Notes: a model not told the origin generated them from the letters alone. A stretch of 64,000 nt of DNA from Ensifer sesbaniae (GCF_013283665.1 NZ_JABEKU010000001.1:1364001-1428000); one strand, 5' to 3'; positions 28,340 to 38,053 are shown, counted from the stretch's first letter. Numbers and translations: made by a program.

Positions 28340-28369
28340 AAAAGGCGCGTTGGTGGACCGCGCCTTTTT
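28340..28369. terminator. Bidirectional terminator between rarD and the LOG gene
   Basis: Arms AAAGGCGCG / CGCGCCTTT around a short loop, with an A-rich left side and T5 on the right. It lies between convergent genes, 20 bp past the rarD stop. Confidence 0.85.
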
Positions 28370-28390
28370 CCTTGTCGGTGCTTGCTGCCA

Positions 28391-29026
28391 TCAAAGACGG
28401 GAGATGATCTCCGCCTCGCCCTCGCGGCCCTTGCCACCATTGGCAGCCGCCAGGATGGCCGGCACGATGTTAGCGGCATCGTCGACGACCAGTGGCTGCA
28501 CGAGATGCGCCGTGTGCACGAAGCCTTCGTCACGCATGTGCTGCAGCAGGTCGAGCATCGGCCGCCAGAAATTGTTGATGTTGCCGAACACCATCGGCTT
28601 GCGGTGACGGCCGAGCTGCGCCCAGGTCATGATCTCGACGATCTCTTCCAGCGTGCCGATACCGCCCGGCAGCGCGACGAAAGCGTCGGCCCGCTCGAAC
28701 ATCGTATGCTTGCGCTCGTGCATGTCGGCGGTGACGATCAGCTCGTTGAGCTGGCCGAGTGAATGGCGGGTCGCTTCCTTATCCATCAGGAACTCAGGGA
28801 TGATCCCGGTGACTTCGCCGCCGTTCGAAAGGACGCCGCTGGCGACGGCTCCCATGATGCCGCGCGTGCCGCCACCATAAACGAGGCGGAGACCGTGATC
28901 GGCAATCGAGCGGCCAAGTGCGCGGCCGGCTTCCATATAGGCATTGTCGCGTCCGGGCTGTGAACCGCAATAGACGCAGATGGATCGAATCGTGGTGCTT
29001 TCGGTGCTCATGCCTCCAAAAGACAT
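28391..29026 (-). CDS. LOG-family (TIGR00730) nucleoside-monophosphate phosphoribohydrolase
   Basis: A 211-residue Rossmann-fold protein of the Lonely Guy family. The signature PGGIGTLEE (about residue 118) and ERKHTMFERADAFVAL before it are the phosphoribohydrolase active-site motifs; GGGTRGIMGAVA is the nucleotide loop. Family enzymes release a base from nucleoside monophosphates, including cytokinin precursors. Rhizobia can make cytokinins, but housekeeping roles are also known. The start may be 29026 or 29011 (MSTEST); neither has an ideal ribosome site. Confidence 0.88.
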   Translation of the reverse strand: MSFGGMSTESTTIRSICVYCGSQPGRDNAYMEAGRALGRSIADHGLRLVYGGGTRGIMGAVASGVLSNGGEVTGIIPEFLMDKEATRHSLGQLNELIVTADMHERKHTMFERADAFVALPGGIGTLEEIVEIMTWAQLGRHRKPMVFGNINNFWRPMLDLLQHMRDEGFVHTAHLVQPLVVDDAANIVPAILAAANGGKGREGEAEIISRL

Positions 29027-29254
29027 TGCACCGCAGCAAGGGTCAAGAAAAATGAGGGGAAAGCCGGTTTTCCGCCGTTTGCCGGGTGGCCGGCAGCTTG
29101 TATGGCGAATCAGGAATCGCTAGCAATTTCAGGGATTGATTGAAGAAATCGGACGGTTGCTTGCTGTTGCGCTATAATGCATGGCGTTAGCCCGCACCGC
29201 AGGCCGATGAGAGGGCATGCGCGGAGTTCCGCTCCGCTCCGTGTGGAGAGTGGC

Positions 29255-31012
29255 ATGATAAAAAATAGGGCCGGCTGGGTGGCCATTACTGTCCTCGTGG
29301 CAGCAACAGCGTTGATGGTATTCGTGGTGCAGCCGAACCTGCGTGGTGACGCCAAGAAGACGGCGGAAGAGCCGTCGGTAGGCAATGCGACACAGTCGAC
29401 CGAAACCGCTTCTGGCCCGCAAGCGACCGAAGGTACGGCGAAGCCGCTGGACAGCAAGGCCGGTGAGGCCGCCGACGCGACGGCAAACGCTGCGGCGACG
29501 AACGCAGCCGCCGAAAACTCTGCCGTCCCCGGGTTCGACGTGTTGCGTGTGGAGCCTGATGGATCGACCGTGATCGCTGGGCATGCGCAGCCTGGTTCGA
29601 AGCTTGAGATCCTGAGCGGCGACGCCGTTGTCGGCACCGCCGATGTCGGCGCGACGGGCGACTTCGCAGCGGTGTTCGACAAGCCGCTGCCGGCCGGCGA
29701 CTATCAGTTGACGCTGCGCAGCACCGGTGAAGACGGCGCCGTGAAGACCTCCGAGGAAGTCGCGACCGTTTCGGTTCCCAAGGACCCTTCGGGGCAGCTT
29801 CTCGCCATGGTGTCCAAGCCGGGTGAGGCAAGCCGCCTGATCACGACGCCGGAAGCGGCCAAGGGTGAAACCGCGCAGACAACCGACGGCAAGTCGGCGG
29901 AAGTCGCATCGCAGACGCCGCTGGCAACCGGCGACGCGTCCTCGGCACCGGCAAAGGCGGTTGGCGTTCCCGGCCTGCAGGTGACTGCGGTCGAGATCGA
30001 AGGAAGCAAGATGTTCGTCGCGGGCAGCGCCAAGCCGCATGCTCTGGTGCGTGTCTATGCGGATGAAAAGCTGATCGGCGAAATCAAGGCCGACGACAAG
30101 GGCAATTTCGTTGTCGACGGCGAGGTCGAGTTGACCGTGGGCAGCCACATCATCCGCGCCGACATGCTGAACGAGGATGGCACCAAGGTCGCCATGCGCG
30201 CATCGGTTCCCTTTGATCGCCCCGCCGGCTCCCAGGTTGCCGCAGTCGCGCCGTCGGGCACGCCTTCGGCGACGGCCGGCCTTGATGGCGTGCGCGCCGA
30301 GGCCGGTAAGGCGCTGGCCCTCTTGAAGGGACTTTATGCCAACGGCAAGGTGCCGAGCGGCGAGCAGCTTGCCGCAGCGCGTTCCGCGACGGAAATTGCA
30401 CTGAAGTCGCTGGCGGATTTCCGGCTTGCCGACAGTTCCGATCAGGCGCTGGCGGCAGCCGCGTCGCGGGCTTCCAAGGCGGCAGCCGACGCGCTGACAG
30501 CCTTGAAGGCGGCGCCGCAGGATGCGCCAAGCGTTGCCTCGGCGCTTGCGAAGGTCGATGCGACCGTCGGACCGGTTCTGGCCGAGCGCGGCAGCGCGAC
30601 GCCGGCCTCGGGCGGGCAAGCCCAGCTGAAGGACGCCCCTGCGCCGGGTGAGCTGGCGAAGGTCATGGGCGCAGGCAGCGCGGTGGCAGGCGACGCCTCG
30701 ACGACGCCGGCGCAAGGGACGGAAGCCGCAGCCGCTGCCCCCCAGCAGGAAGGGCCGCAGACCGTCCAGCAGGAGCCGCTCAAGGAGAGCAAGTCCTCGG
30801 TGATCATCCGTCGCGGCGATACGCTGTGGCAGATTTCGCGGCGCGTCTATGGCGCGGGCTTGCGCTACACCACGATCTACCTTGCCAACCAGGACCAGAT
30901 TGAAGACCCGGACCGCATTCGCCCGGGGCAGGTTTTCGGCGTGCCGGATAAGGCGTTGCCCGATGACGAATCCCGCGAGATTCATAGAAAGCACATGAAA
31001 CACGAGCAATAG
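29255..31012 (+). CDS. LysM-domain envelope protein with duplicated beta-rich unit
   Basis: A 585-residue protein anchored by one N-terminal membrane segment (WVAITVLVAATALMVFVV), followed by an Ala/Thr/Glu-rich linker. Two related units follow, near residues 92-165 and 238-305. Each begins PGF/PGL plus D/QV and has the pattern VAGxAxPxxxxxI/VxxxxxxIG followed by xGxF; they look like bacterial Ig-like domains. A long Ala-rich helical region comes next. The C-terminal LysM (IIRRGDTLWQISRRVYG to RIRPGQVFGVPD) should bind peptidoglycan. GGAGAG precedes the ATG at 29255. The exact role is unknown. Confidence 0.85.
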   Translation: MIKNRAGWVAITVLVAATALMVFVVQPNLRGDAKKTAEEPSVGNATQSTETASGPQATEGTAKPLDSKAGEAADATANAAATNAAAENSAVPGFDVLRVEPDGSTVIAGHAQPGSKLEILSGDAVVGTADVGATGDFAAVFDKPLPAGDYQLTLRSTGEDGAVKTSEEVATVSVPKDPSGQLLAMVSKPGEASRLITTPEAAKGETAQTTDGKSAEVASQTPLATGDASSAPAKAVGVPGLQVTAVEIEGSKMFVAGSAKPHALVRVYADEKLIGEIKADDKGNFVVDGEVELTVGSHIIRADMLNEDGTKVAMRASVPFDRPAGSQVAAVAPSGTPSATAGLDGVRAEAGKALALLKGLYANGKVPSGEQLAAARSATEIALKSLADFRLADSSDQALAAAASRASKAAADALTALKAAPQDAPSVASALAKVDATVGPVLAERGSATPASGGQAQLKDAPAPGELAKVMGAGSAVAGDASTTPAQGTEAAAAAPQQEGPQTVQQEPLKESKSSVIIRRGDTLWQISRRVYGAGLRYTTIYLANQDQIEDPDRIRPGQVFGVPDKALPDDESREIHRKHMKHEQ

Positions 31013-31074
31013 GCTGCCGATCGTCCGCCTGCACATTGCGGCGGCGGCGATGGATGCCTATCTCTCGATCCAGG

Positions 31075-31102
31075 GCGGCGCCTTCAACGAGGCGCCGCTT
31101 TT
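31075..31102 (+). terminator. Terminator-like hairpin downstream of the LysM gene
   Basis: Arms GCGGCGCCT / AGGCGCCGC around six bases, followed by TTTT. It lies 62 bp past the LysM stop and is followed by a RIME-like element. Confidence 0.75.
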
Positions 31103-31139
31103 CATTGAACGGTGATGACGGCGTTGTTTGTCTCAGGCT

Positions 31140-31238
31140 ATTGCCTCAATCGACCTCGATTTGAGGGCGAAGACGTGCAGCAAGTCAAAGTGCTACAGCG
31201 ACCTTTGCGCGTCTGATAAGACGCGTGGCGTTGTAGAG
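31140..31238 (+). repeat. RIME-like element (copy E)
   Basis: TTGCCTCAAATCGA-type first stem (TTGCCTCAATCGACC...GATTTGAGGGC) then CTACAGCGACCTTTGCGCG...GACGCG and GTTGTAG. It lies upstream of the ABC transporter gene. Confidence 0.75.
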
Positions 31239-31314
31239 GGAAAGTACGCTGCGGCAAGGCTCGTGAGGCTGTCGCGGCCGTCAAGCAGCGCGAAACGTAA
31301 GAGCGGATCAGAAC

Positions 31315-33201
31315 GTGGCACCCCAGAAGAAAACTGTTTCGGCCGATACGAGCAATCCGCTGCAGACGATTGCCAATCTCTGGCCCTATATGTGGCCGAA
31401 GGACAGGGCCGACCTCAAGCTCCGGGTCATCTGGGCAACGGTCATTCTGATCATCGCCAAGGTCGTTCTGATCCTCGTTCCCTATTCCTTCAAATGGGCG
31501 ACGGACGCGCTGAATGGCAAGCCGGACGTTATGGGCTTCCTGCCTGAGGTCCTGACCGGCGCCGTCATGCTGGTGCTTGCCTACAATCTGGCACGCTTGC
31601 TGCAGGCAGGACTGAATCAGCTCCGCGACGCGCTGTTTGCAAGCGTCGGCCAGCACGCCGTCCGCCAGCTCGCCTACAAGACCTTCGTGCATATGCACCA
31701 GCTCTCCCTGCGCTTCCATCTGGAACGGCGCACCGGCGGGCTTTCGCGCATCATCGAGCGCGGCACGAAGGGCATCGAGACGATCGTCCGTTTCACCATC
31801 CTGAACACCTTGCCAACCCTTATCGAGTTCTTGCTGACGGCCGTGATCTTCTGGTGGGGCTACGGCTTCGGCTATCTCTTCGTCACCGCAGTCACCGTCT
31901 GGCTCTATATCTGGTTCACAGTCAAGGCGAGCGATTGGCGCATCGCCATTCGCCGCTCGATGAACGACAGCGATACCGACGCCAATACGAAGGCGATCGA
32001 CTCGCTCCTGAACTTCGAAACGGTCAAGTATTTCGGCAACGAGGACATGGAGGCCCGGCGCTTCGACAAGTCGATGGAGCGCTATGAAAAGGCGGCAACG
32101 CAGGTCTGGACCTCGCTCGGCTGGCTCAATTTCGGCCAGGCGCTGATCTTCGGTGCCGGCACGGCGGTCATGATGATCATGTCGGCGCTTGCCGTTCAGC
32201 GCGGCGACCAGACGCTCGGCGATTTCGTCTTCGTCAACGCCATGCTGATCCAGCTCGCGATCCCGCTCAATTTCATCGGCTTCGTCTATCGCGAAATCCG
32301 CCAGGGCCTGACGGATATCGAGCATATGTTCGACCTGCTCGACGTGCAGGCGGAAGTGGTGGATCGCCCCGATGCCGCCGAGCTCGTCATCGGCAAGGGC
32401 GCCATCGCCTTCAAGGACGTGCACTTCGCCTATGATCCGGCGCGACCGATCCTCAAGGGCATCACCTTCGAGGTGCCCGCCGGCAAAACCGTTGCCGTCG
32501 TCGGCCCGTCGGGTGCCGGCAAGTCGACGCTCTCCCGGCTGCTTTATCGCTTCTACGACGTGCAGCAGGGGGCGATCACCGTCGACGGGCAGGATGTGCG
32601 GACGGTGACGCAGAAGAGCCTGCGCTCGGTCATCGGCATGGTGCCGCAGGATACCGTGCTCTTCAACGACACGATTGCCTATAACATCCGCTACGGCCGG
32701 GCTTCGGCCAGCGAGGACGAGGTCGAAGCGGCGGCCGAGGCTGCCCAGATCGCCGGCTTCATCCGCACGCTGCCGGAAGGCTTCCATGCCATGGTGGGCG
32801 AGCGCGGCCTCAAGCTCTCCGGCGGCGAGAAGCAGCGCGTCGCGATTGCCCGCACAATCCTTAAGGCGCCGCCGATCCTGATCCTCGATGAGGCAACCTC
32901 GGCGCTGGACACCCGGACCGAGCAGGAAATTCAGTCGGCGCTCGATGTGGTCTCGCGCAATCGCACGACGCTGGTCATCGCGCACCGTCTTTCGACGGTG
33001 ATCAACGCCGACGAAATCATCGTGCTGAAGGACGGCGTCATTGCCGAGCGCGGCACTCATGGCGAGTTGATCGGCCGCGATGGCCTCTATGCCTCGATGT
33101 GGAGCCGCCAGCGCGAAGCAACGCAGGCGGAAGAGCAGCTGAAGCGGGTGCGCGAAAGCGACGATCTCGGCATCGTCACGCGCGGCGAGCCGGCGGTCTG
33201 A
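31315..33201 (+). CDS. Atm1-type ABC exporter
   Basis: A 628-residue half-transporter: six transmembrane segments (about residues 25-320) fused to an ATPase. The nucleotide-binding domain shows Walker [10 protein letters not shown] (about residue 396), Q-loop PQDTVLF, signature LSGGEKQR (about residue 502) and Walker B ILILDEATSALD. The N-terminal region and NFETVKYFGNED match Atm1/ABCB7-type exporters, which move glutathione-linked compounds tied to Fe-S assembly or metal handling. The start is GTG at 31315, read as Met. Psd follows after 107 bp. Confidence 0.93.
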   Translation: MAPQKKTVSADTSNPLQTIANLWPYMWPKDRADLKLRVIWATVILIIAKVVLILVPYSFKWATDALNGKPDVMGFLPEVLTGAVMLVLAYNLARLLQAGLNQLRDALFASVGQHAVRQLAYKTFVHMHQLSLRFHLERRTGGLSRIIERGTKGIETIVRFTILNTLPTLIEFLLTAVIFWWGYGFGYLFVTAVTVWLYIWFTVKASDWRIAIRRSMNDSDTDANTKAIDSLLNFETVKYFGNEDMEARRFDKSMERYEKAATQVWTSLGWLNFGQALIFGAGTAVMMIMSALAVQRGDQTLGDFVFVNAMLIQLAIPLNFIGFVYREIRQGLTDIEHMFDLLDVQAEVVDRPDAAELVIGKGAIAFKDVHFAYDPARPILKGITFEVPAGKTVAVVGPSGAGKSTLSRLLYRFYDVQQGAITVDGQDVRTVTQKSLRSVIGMVPQDTVLFNDTIAYNIRYGRASASEDEVEAAAEAAQIAGFIRTLPEGFHAMVGERGLKLSGGEKQRVAIARTILKAPPILILDEATSALDTRTEQEIQSALDVVSRNRTTLVIAHRLSTVINADEIIVLKDGVIAERGTHGELIGRDGLYASMWSRQREATQAEEQLKRVRESDDLGIVTRGEPAV

Positions 33202-33308
33202 GGATGTTTGCTGGTCGCGACGCATTTTGTCGCTCTGGGGCGGGTGGCGTTGCCCGCTGAGGCATTTCGCGGTAGTTCACGTTCCACGGAAAATCTGGAG
33301 TAGAGTTC

Positions 33309-34007
33309 ATGAGCCTGGTCAATACGATCCGCAACACGCTCGTCCCGGTGCACAAGGAAGGCTATCGCTTCGTTGCGATCTTCTTCGTCGTGTCGCTGGT
33401 GCTTGGCTTCCTGTGGGAGCCATTGATGTGGATCGGCTTCGTGCTGACCGCCTGGTGTGCCTATTTCTTCCGGGATCCGGAGCGCATGACGCCGATCGAC
33501 GACGATCTGGTGATCAGCCCCGCCGACGGCCGTGTTTCGTCGATCGCAACGGTCATGCCGCCGGAAGAGCTGAACCTCGGCTCGGAACCGATGCTCCGCA
33601 TCTCGGTCTTCATGAATGTGTTCAATTGCCATGTGAACCGTGCGCCGATGGCCGGCACGATCACCCGCGTCGCCTATCGCGCCGGCAAGTTCGTCAACGC
33701 CGACCTCGACAAGGCCAGCCACGAGAACGAGCGCAACGGCCTCGTGATCGACACGAAGCACGGCGCGATCGGCGTCGTCCAGATCGCCGGCCTCGTTGCC
33801 CGCCGCATCCTCTGCTGGAAATATGAAAACGGCTCGCTGGACGCCGGCGAACGCTTTGGCCTGATCCGCTTCGGCTCGCGCCTCGACGTCTTCCTGCCTG
33901 CAGGAGCCGAGCCGCGCGTCAGCGTCGGGCAGACTGCCGTAGCGGGTGAAACCGTGCTTGCCGAATTCGGTTCGGCCAAGGGCCCGGTCGTCAGCCGTCG
34001 CGCATAA
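33309..34007 (+). CDS. psd: Phosphatidylserine decarboxylase
   Basis: Psd decarboxylates phosphatidylserine to phosphatidylethanolamine at the inner membrane. The 232-residue protein has an N-terminal membrane stretch (residues 15-45), [13 protein letters not shown], and [13 protein letters not shown]. Near the C-terminus is the self-cleavage site FGSAKGPVV, where the serine gives the pyruvoyl group. The usual LGST of the longer family is GSA here, as in other short alphaproteobacterial Psd proteins. pssA starts 9 bp after its stop, so substrate maker and user are one operon. Confidence 0.95.
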   Translation: MSLVNTIRNTLVPVHKEGYRFVAIFFVVSLVLGFLWEPLMWIGFVLTAWCAYFFRDPERMTPIDDDLVISPADGRVSSIATVMPPEELNLGSEPMLRISVFMNVFNCHVNRAPMAGTITRVAYRAGKFVNADLDKASHENERNGLVIDTKHGAIGVVQIAGLVARRILCWKYENGSLDAGERFGLIRFGSRLDVFLPAGAEPRVSVGQTAVAGETVLAEFGSAKGPVVSRRA

Positions 34008-34016
34008 GGAGTGCAT

Positions 34017-34892
34017 ATGGAAGGCCCTGAACAGGAAAAACCGGCCGAACCGCTGAAAGTCGGCGGTGACGCGAGCGGTTCAAATGACACCGGTCGCGGC
34101 CCTCGGCTGCGCGAGATACCGCTGCGCCTGATGATCCCGAACCTGATCACGGTACTGGCGATCTGTGCCGGTCTCTCGGGCATTCGGCTTGCCTTCGAAA
34201 ACCGCATCGAGCTTGCCGTTGCCATGGTGTTGCTTGCGGCCTTTCTCGACGGCATCGACGGCCGCGTCGCGCGCCTCCTGAAGGCAACGTCGAACTTCGG
34301 CGGCCAGATGGACTCGCTCGCCGATATCATCAATTTCGGCGTTGCACCGGCGCTCGTGCTCTATGTCTTCATCCTGGATCAGGCCCGCTCGATCGGCTGG
34401 ATCGCGGCGCTGATTTACGCGATCGCCTGTGGCCTCAGGCTTGCGCGCTTCAACGTCATGGCCGAGCGGCAGTCCAAGGCGCCGTGGCAGTCGGAATATT
34501 TCGTCGGCGTGCCGGCGCCGGCCGGCGCCATGCTGGTCCTGCTTCCGGTTTATCTCGGCCTCCTGGGCCTGGCGCCGGAGCGCATCTTCGCGCTGATTGC
34601 ATCGGGTTACACCGTGTTGATCGCCTTCCTGCTGGTCAGCCGCCTGCCGGTCTGGTCCGGCAAGTCGGAAAACAGCCGCGTGCGCCGCGATCTCGTCCTG
34701 CCGGCCATTCTCGGTGTCGTCTTCTATGTCGCGACGCTGATGACCTACACGTGGGAGACGATGGCGGTGACGGCGCTTGGCTACCTGATCACGCTGCCTT
34801 TCGGCGCGCGCTCCTGGCAGCGAAAATATGGCGGCGATTGGCCTGCCCACCCATCGACGGGCGGCGATGGCCTGCCCGGTGACAAGGACTGA
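34017..34892 (+). CDS. pssA: CDP-diacylglycerol-serine O-phosphatidyltransferase
   Basis: PssA makes phosphatidylserine from CDP-diacylglycerol and serine. The 291-residue integral membrane protein has the CDP-alcohol phosphatidyltransferase motif, with DGIDGRVARLL near residue 80 and FGGQMDSLAD just after, giving the DG..AR..G..D..D pattern. About eight membrane segments follow the polar N-terminus. The ATG at 34017 follows AAGGAG by 5 bp. It is coupled to psd upstream. Confidence 0.95.
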   Translation: MEGPEQEKPAEPLKVGGDASGSNDTGRGPRLREIPLRLMIPNLITVLAICAGLSGIRLAFENRIELAVAMVLLAAFLDGIDGRVARLLKATSNFGGQMDSLADIINFGVAPALVLYVFILDQARSIGWIAALIYAIACGLRLARFNVMAERQSKAPWQSEYFVGVPAPAGAMLVLLPVYLGLLGLAPERIFALIASGYTVLIAFLLVSRLPVWSGKSENSRVRRDLVLPAILGVVFYVATLMTYTWETMAVTALGYLITLPFGARSWQRKYGGDWPAHPSTGGDGLPGDKD

Positions 34893-34917
34893 CTGAGGTT
34901 CAGCTCAGCTACAAAGG

Positions 34918-34949
34918 AAAAGGCCACCGTGGCGACACGGTGGCCTTTT
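34918..34949. terminator. Bidirectional terminator between pssA and the SDR gene
   Basis: Perfect 14-bp arms AAAAGGCCACCGTG / CACGGTGGCCTTTT around GCGA, with A and T tracts on either side. It lies between two convergent genes. Confidence 0.9.
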
Positions 34950-34972
34950 CCGTTTGGGTAAATCCTCGAGGA

Positions 34973-35713
34973 TTACTCCGGCATCCGGTAGTCGACGATC
35001 TTGTCTTCGCGGACGATGTAGAGCTTGCCGGTCTCGGTCTGCTGCGGACCGACGAGCGGCAGAAGCTTGGCGGCGACTTCCGAAGGATGCGGCACGGTCT
35101 CCGGATCCTCGCCGGGCATCGCCTGCGCGCGCATCGCCGTGCGGGTGGCGCCGGGATCGACGGAGAGGATGCGCAGCGGCAGGCGCTGCGTCTCGCCGGC
35201 CCAGGTGCGGGCAAGAGCCTCGACGGCCGCCTTCGACGCGGAGTAGGGGCCCCAGAAAGGTTTGCACTTGTGCGCGGCGCTGGACGACAGGATCAGCGCG
35301 CGGCCGGCATCCGACTTGATCAGCAGCGGCTCCAGCGAGCGGATCAGCCGCCAGGTGGCGGTAACGTTGATATTCATAACCTTCTCGAACACCTTCGCCT
35401 CGACGTGGCCGATCGGCGAGATCGTGCCGAGGACGCCGGCATTGGCGACCATGATGTCAAGCTTGCCCCAGCGCTCGTTGATCGCGCCGCCGAGCTTGTC
35501 GATCGCTGCCATGTCGGCAAGGTCGAACGGCACCAGCGTCGCCGAGCCGCCCGCGGCCTTGATCGCGTCGTCGAGTTCTTCGAGCCCGCCGACGGTGCGC
35601 GCGCAGGCGACGACATGGGCACCGGCCTTGGCCAGTTCGAGAGCGGTGAAATAACCGATACCGCGCGATGCGCCGGTGACCACGGCCACCCGGCCTTTGA
35701 GATCGATCGTCAT
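34973..35713 (-). CDS. SDR-family oxidoreductase
   Basis: A 246-residue short-chain dehydrogenase. The cofactor motif TGASRGIG is near residue 14, NAGVLG near residue 91, and the catalytic set is LSSSAAHK followed by YSASK (about residue 156). The substrate is unknown. purF lies 12 bp upstream on the same strand, so it probably reads from the purF transcript. The downstream terminator is strong. Confidence 0.92.
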   Translation of the reverse strand: MTIDLKGRVAVVTGASRGIGYFTALELAKAGAHVVACARTVGGLEELDDAIKAAGGSATLVPFDLADMAAIDKLGGAINERWGKLDIMVANAGVLGTISPIGHVEAKVFEKVMNINVTATWRLIRSLEPLLIKSDAGRALILSSSAAHKCKPFWGPYSASKAAVEALARTWAGETQRLPLRILSVDPGATRTAMRAQAMPGEDPETVPHPSEVAAKLLPLVGPQQTETGKLYIVREDKIVDYRMPE

Positions 35714-35725
35714 GTTATTGTCTGA

Positions 35726-37216
35726 TTATCCGTTGCTGGCGAGAACCGAGAGTTTGCGGACATTGCTGGCGCCTTCCTGGTCGAGAAGGCGGGTCGGATA
35801 GTCCCCGGTGAAGTAGTGGTCGGTGAACTGCGGCGCCTTGGGATCGCGCTTTTCGCCACCGACCGCCTCATAGAGGCCATCGATCGACAGGAACTCGAGC
35901 GAGTCCGCGCCGATGTAGCGGCACATGGAGGCAAGGTCGGCATGCTGGTTGGCGAGCAGCTTGTCGCGATCCGGCGTGTCGATGCCGTAGAAGTCCGGAT
36001 GGAAGATCATGGGGCTCGCGACGCGGATATGCACTTCGCGCGCACCGGCGTCCCGCATCATCTGCACGATTTTCACCGACGTCGTGCCGCGCACGATCGA
36101 ATCGTCGACCAGAACGACGCGCTTGCCGGCGATCATTGCGCGGTTGGCGGAGTGCTTGAGCTTGACGCCGAAGGCGCGGATCTGCTGCGTCGGCTCGATG
36201 AACGTTCGGCCGACATAGTGGTTGCGGATGATGCCGTATTCGAACGGAATGCCGCTCTGCTGGGCATAGCCGAGGGCAGCCGGCGTGCCGCCGTCCGGCA
36301 CCGGAACGACCACGTCGGCCTCAATCGGCGATTCTTTCGCGAGGTTGATGCCCATGTTCTTGCGCGACACGTAGATGCTGCGGCCGCCGACGACCGAATC
36401 CGGCCGCGCGAAATAGACATATTCGAACAGGCAGAGGCGCTCGGGCTGCGTTATCTCGGGCTTGCGCGCATCGATGGTGATCGAGCCGTCAGGCTGGATC
36501 TCGCAGATGATCACTTCGCCATTCTCGACGTCGCGAACGTAAGTTGCGCCGATGATGTCGAGCGCGCAGGTCTCGGAGCAGAAGATCGGCTTGCCATCGA
36601 GCTCGCCCATGACGAGCGGGCGGATGCCGATCGGGTCGCGTGCTGCGATCAGCTTGGTGCGCGTCATCGCCAACATCGAATAGCCGCCTTCCATCTGGCG
36701 GATGGCGTCGATGAAGCGGTCGGAGGAGGAGGCCTGCTTGGAGCGGGCGATCAGATGCAGGACGACTTCGGTGTCGGAGGTCGACTGACAGATAGCGCCG
36801 TCGGCGATCAGTTGCCGGCGGAGGGTGAGGCCATTGGTGAAGTTGCCGTTATGGGCAATTGCGATGCCGCCGACTTCGAGCTCGGCAAAAAGCGGCTGGA
36901 CGTTGCGCAGCGCCACTTCGCCTGTCGTCGAGTAGCGCGTGTGGCCGATCGATATGAAGCCCGGCAGCTTCGCCAGCGTCGCCGGATCGGTATAGTGGTC
37001 GCCGACGAGGCCCATACGCTTTTCGGTGTAGAACTGCTTGCCGTCGAAGGTGACGATGCCGGCCGCTTCCTGGCCGCGATGCTGGAGCGCATGCAGGCCG
37101 AGCGCCGTCAGCGCCGCCGCGTCCGAATGCCCCAATATGCCGAAGACGCCGCACTCTTCGTGTAGCGTATCGCCTTCGAGTTCATCGTGGATTTCCATGG
37201 ATCTCAGATCGGTCAT
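35726..37216 (-). CDS. purF: Amidophosphoribosyltransferase
   Basis: PurF makes phosphoribosylamine from PRPP and glutamine, the first committed step of purine synthesis. The 496-residue enzyme begins with a short propeptide before the catalytic N-terminal cysteine in EECGVFGILGH (about residue 22). The glutaminase domain shows IGHTRYSTTG and IAHNGN, and the transferase domain has the PRPP loop VVLVDDSIVRGTTS (about residue 363). The ATG at 37216 is preferred over the GTG one codon upstream. It lies downstream of cvpA with a hairpin between the two. Confidence 0.97.
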   Translation of the reverse strand: MTDLRSMEIHDELEGDTLHEECGVFGILGHSDAAALTALGLHALQHRGQEAAGIVTFDGKQFYTEKRMGLVGDHYTDPATLAKLPGFISIGHTRYSTTGEVALRNVQPLFAELEVGGIAIAHNGNFTNGLTLRRQLIADGAICQSTSDTEVVLHLIARSKQASSSDRFIDAIRQMEGGYSMLAMTRTKLIAARDPIGIRPLVMGELDGKPIFCSETCALDIIGATYVRDVENGEVIICEIQPDGSITIDARKPEITQPERLCLFEYVYFARPDSVVGGRSIYVSRKNMGINLAKESPIEADVVVPVPDGGTPAALGYAQQSGIPFEYGIIRNHYVGRTFIEPTQQIRAFGVKLKHSANRAMIAGKRVVLVDDSIVRGTTSVKIVQMMRDAGAREVHIRVASPMIFHPDFYGIDTPDRDKLLANQHADLASMCRYIGADSLEFLSIDGLYEAVGGEKRDPKAPQFTDHYFTGDYPTRLLDQEGASNVRKLSVLASNG

Positions 37217-37320
37217 CACAGTCGCCTTTGCTCCGTACCGGTGCGCATATCGTGATCAGGCCCGCCGTCTTCAAGCGATCTTAGCTGAAAACGGCTGCAA
37301 GCGTTATTCCCCAAAAGGAC

Positions 37321-37341
37321 AAAGCCCGCGGGGCGGGCTTT
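37321..37341 (-). terminator. Hairpin after cvpA
   Basis: Arms AAAGCCCGC / GCGGGCTTT around three bases, between the cvpA stop and the purF start. The T-tract on the minus strand is weak, so read-through to purF is possible. Confidence 0.6.
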
Positions 37342-37361
37342 GTCGGCAAATCGTTCCTGTC

Positions 37362-37985
37362 TCAGCCGTTGGTGGCCGGTGCGTCGTCGGCAGGCGCCTG
37401 CTCCGGCGTCGTCGACGGTGCCTGGCCGGGGTTGGCCGCCGGCGCTTCGCCTTCACCTTCGCCGGTCGTGTCCTTGCCGCGCAGGCGGTCGAGAATGGTG
37501 GCGTCGGCTTCTTCAGGCAACAGCGCGATCAGCTTGTTGCCGAGATTGTCGAGCAGCGGCTTCGATTTCGCCTGGGTGACCCAGGTCGGCTGCTGCTGCG
37601 GAGCCACGAGCCAGTTGAAGAACAGCATGGCGACGACCACCAGAAGGATGCCGCGGGCGGCACCGAACAGGAAGCCAAGGGTGCGGTCGAGCGCGCCGAT
37701 GCGGCTGTCGATGATGAAATCGGCAATCCGCATGGTGATGAAGGAAATGATGATCAGCGCGACCAGGAAGATCACCGCCGCCGATCCGATCAATGCGACG
37801 GTATCGCTGTTGGTGTACTGCTTGGCGTAGGGCAGAAGCTGCGGGTAGAGGAAATAGGCGGCTGCGGCCGCACCCACCCAGCTCGCGACCGAGAGCACTT
37901 CGCGCGAGAAGCCTCGAACCATGGCCAGGATTGCGGAAAACAGGGCGACGCCGAGAACGATACCGTCGAGAATTGTAATGGGCAT
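37362..37985 (-). CDS. cvpA: CvpA-family membrane protein
   Basis: A 207-residue protein with about four membrane segments (for example ILDGIVLGVALFSAILAMV and TVALIGSAAVIFLVALIII) and a proline/alanine-rich C-terminal tail. CvpA is named for colicin V production and is often next to purF, as here. The proposed start at 37985 (MPITILD) follows AAGGACAAA; a longer frame to 38039 is open but less likely. It lies between radA and purF on the same strand. Confidence 0.9.
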   Translation of the reverse strand: MPITILDGIVLGVALFSAILAMVRGFSREVLSVASWVGAAAAAYFLYPQLLPYAKQYTNSDTVALIGSAAVIFLVALIIISFITMRIADFIIDSRIGALDRTLGFLFGAARGILLVVVAMLFFNWLVAPQQQPTWVTQAKSKPLLDNLGNKLIALLPEEADATILDRLRGKDTTGEGEGEAPAANPGQAPSTTPEQAPADDAPATNG

Positions 37986-38053
37986 TTTGTCCTTACTCCG
38001 GACCCGGTTCGTCCGGGTCTCCTCAAGCCTATCCGCCATCGGCCCTGCCTGAT

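Noticed and set aside
33980-34007. Psd lacking the LGST cleavage motif as a sign of inactivity
   Set aside because: The short alphaproteobacterial Psd form ends with a GSA/GST-type site and the serine is present, so the enzyme is probably active.
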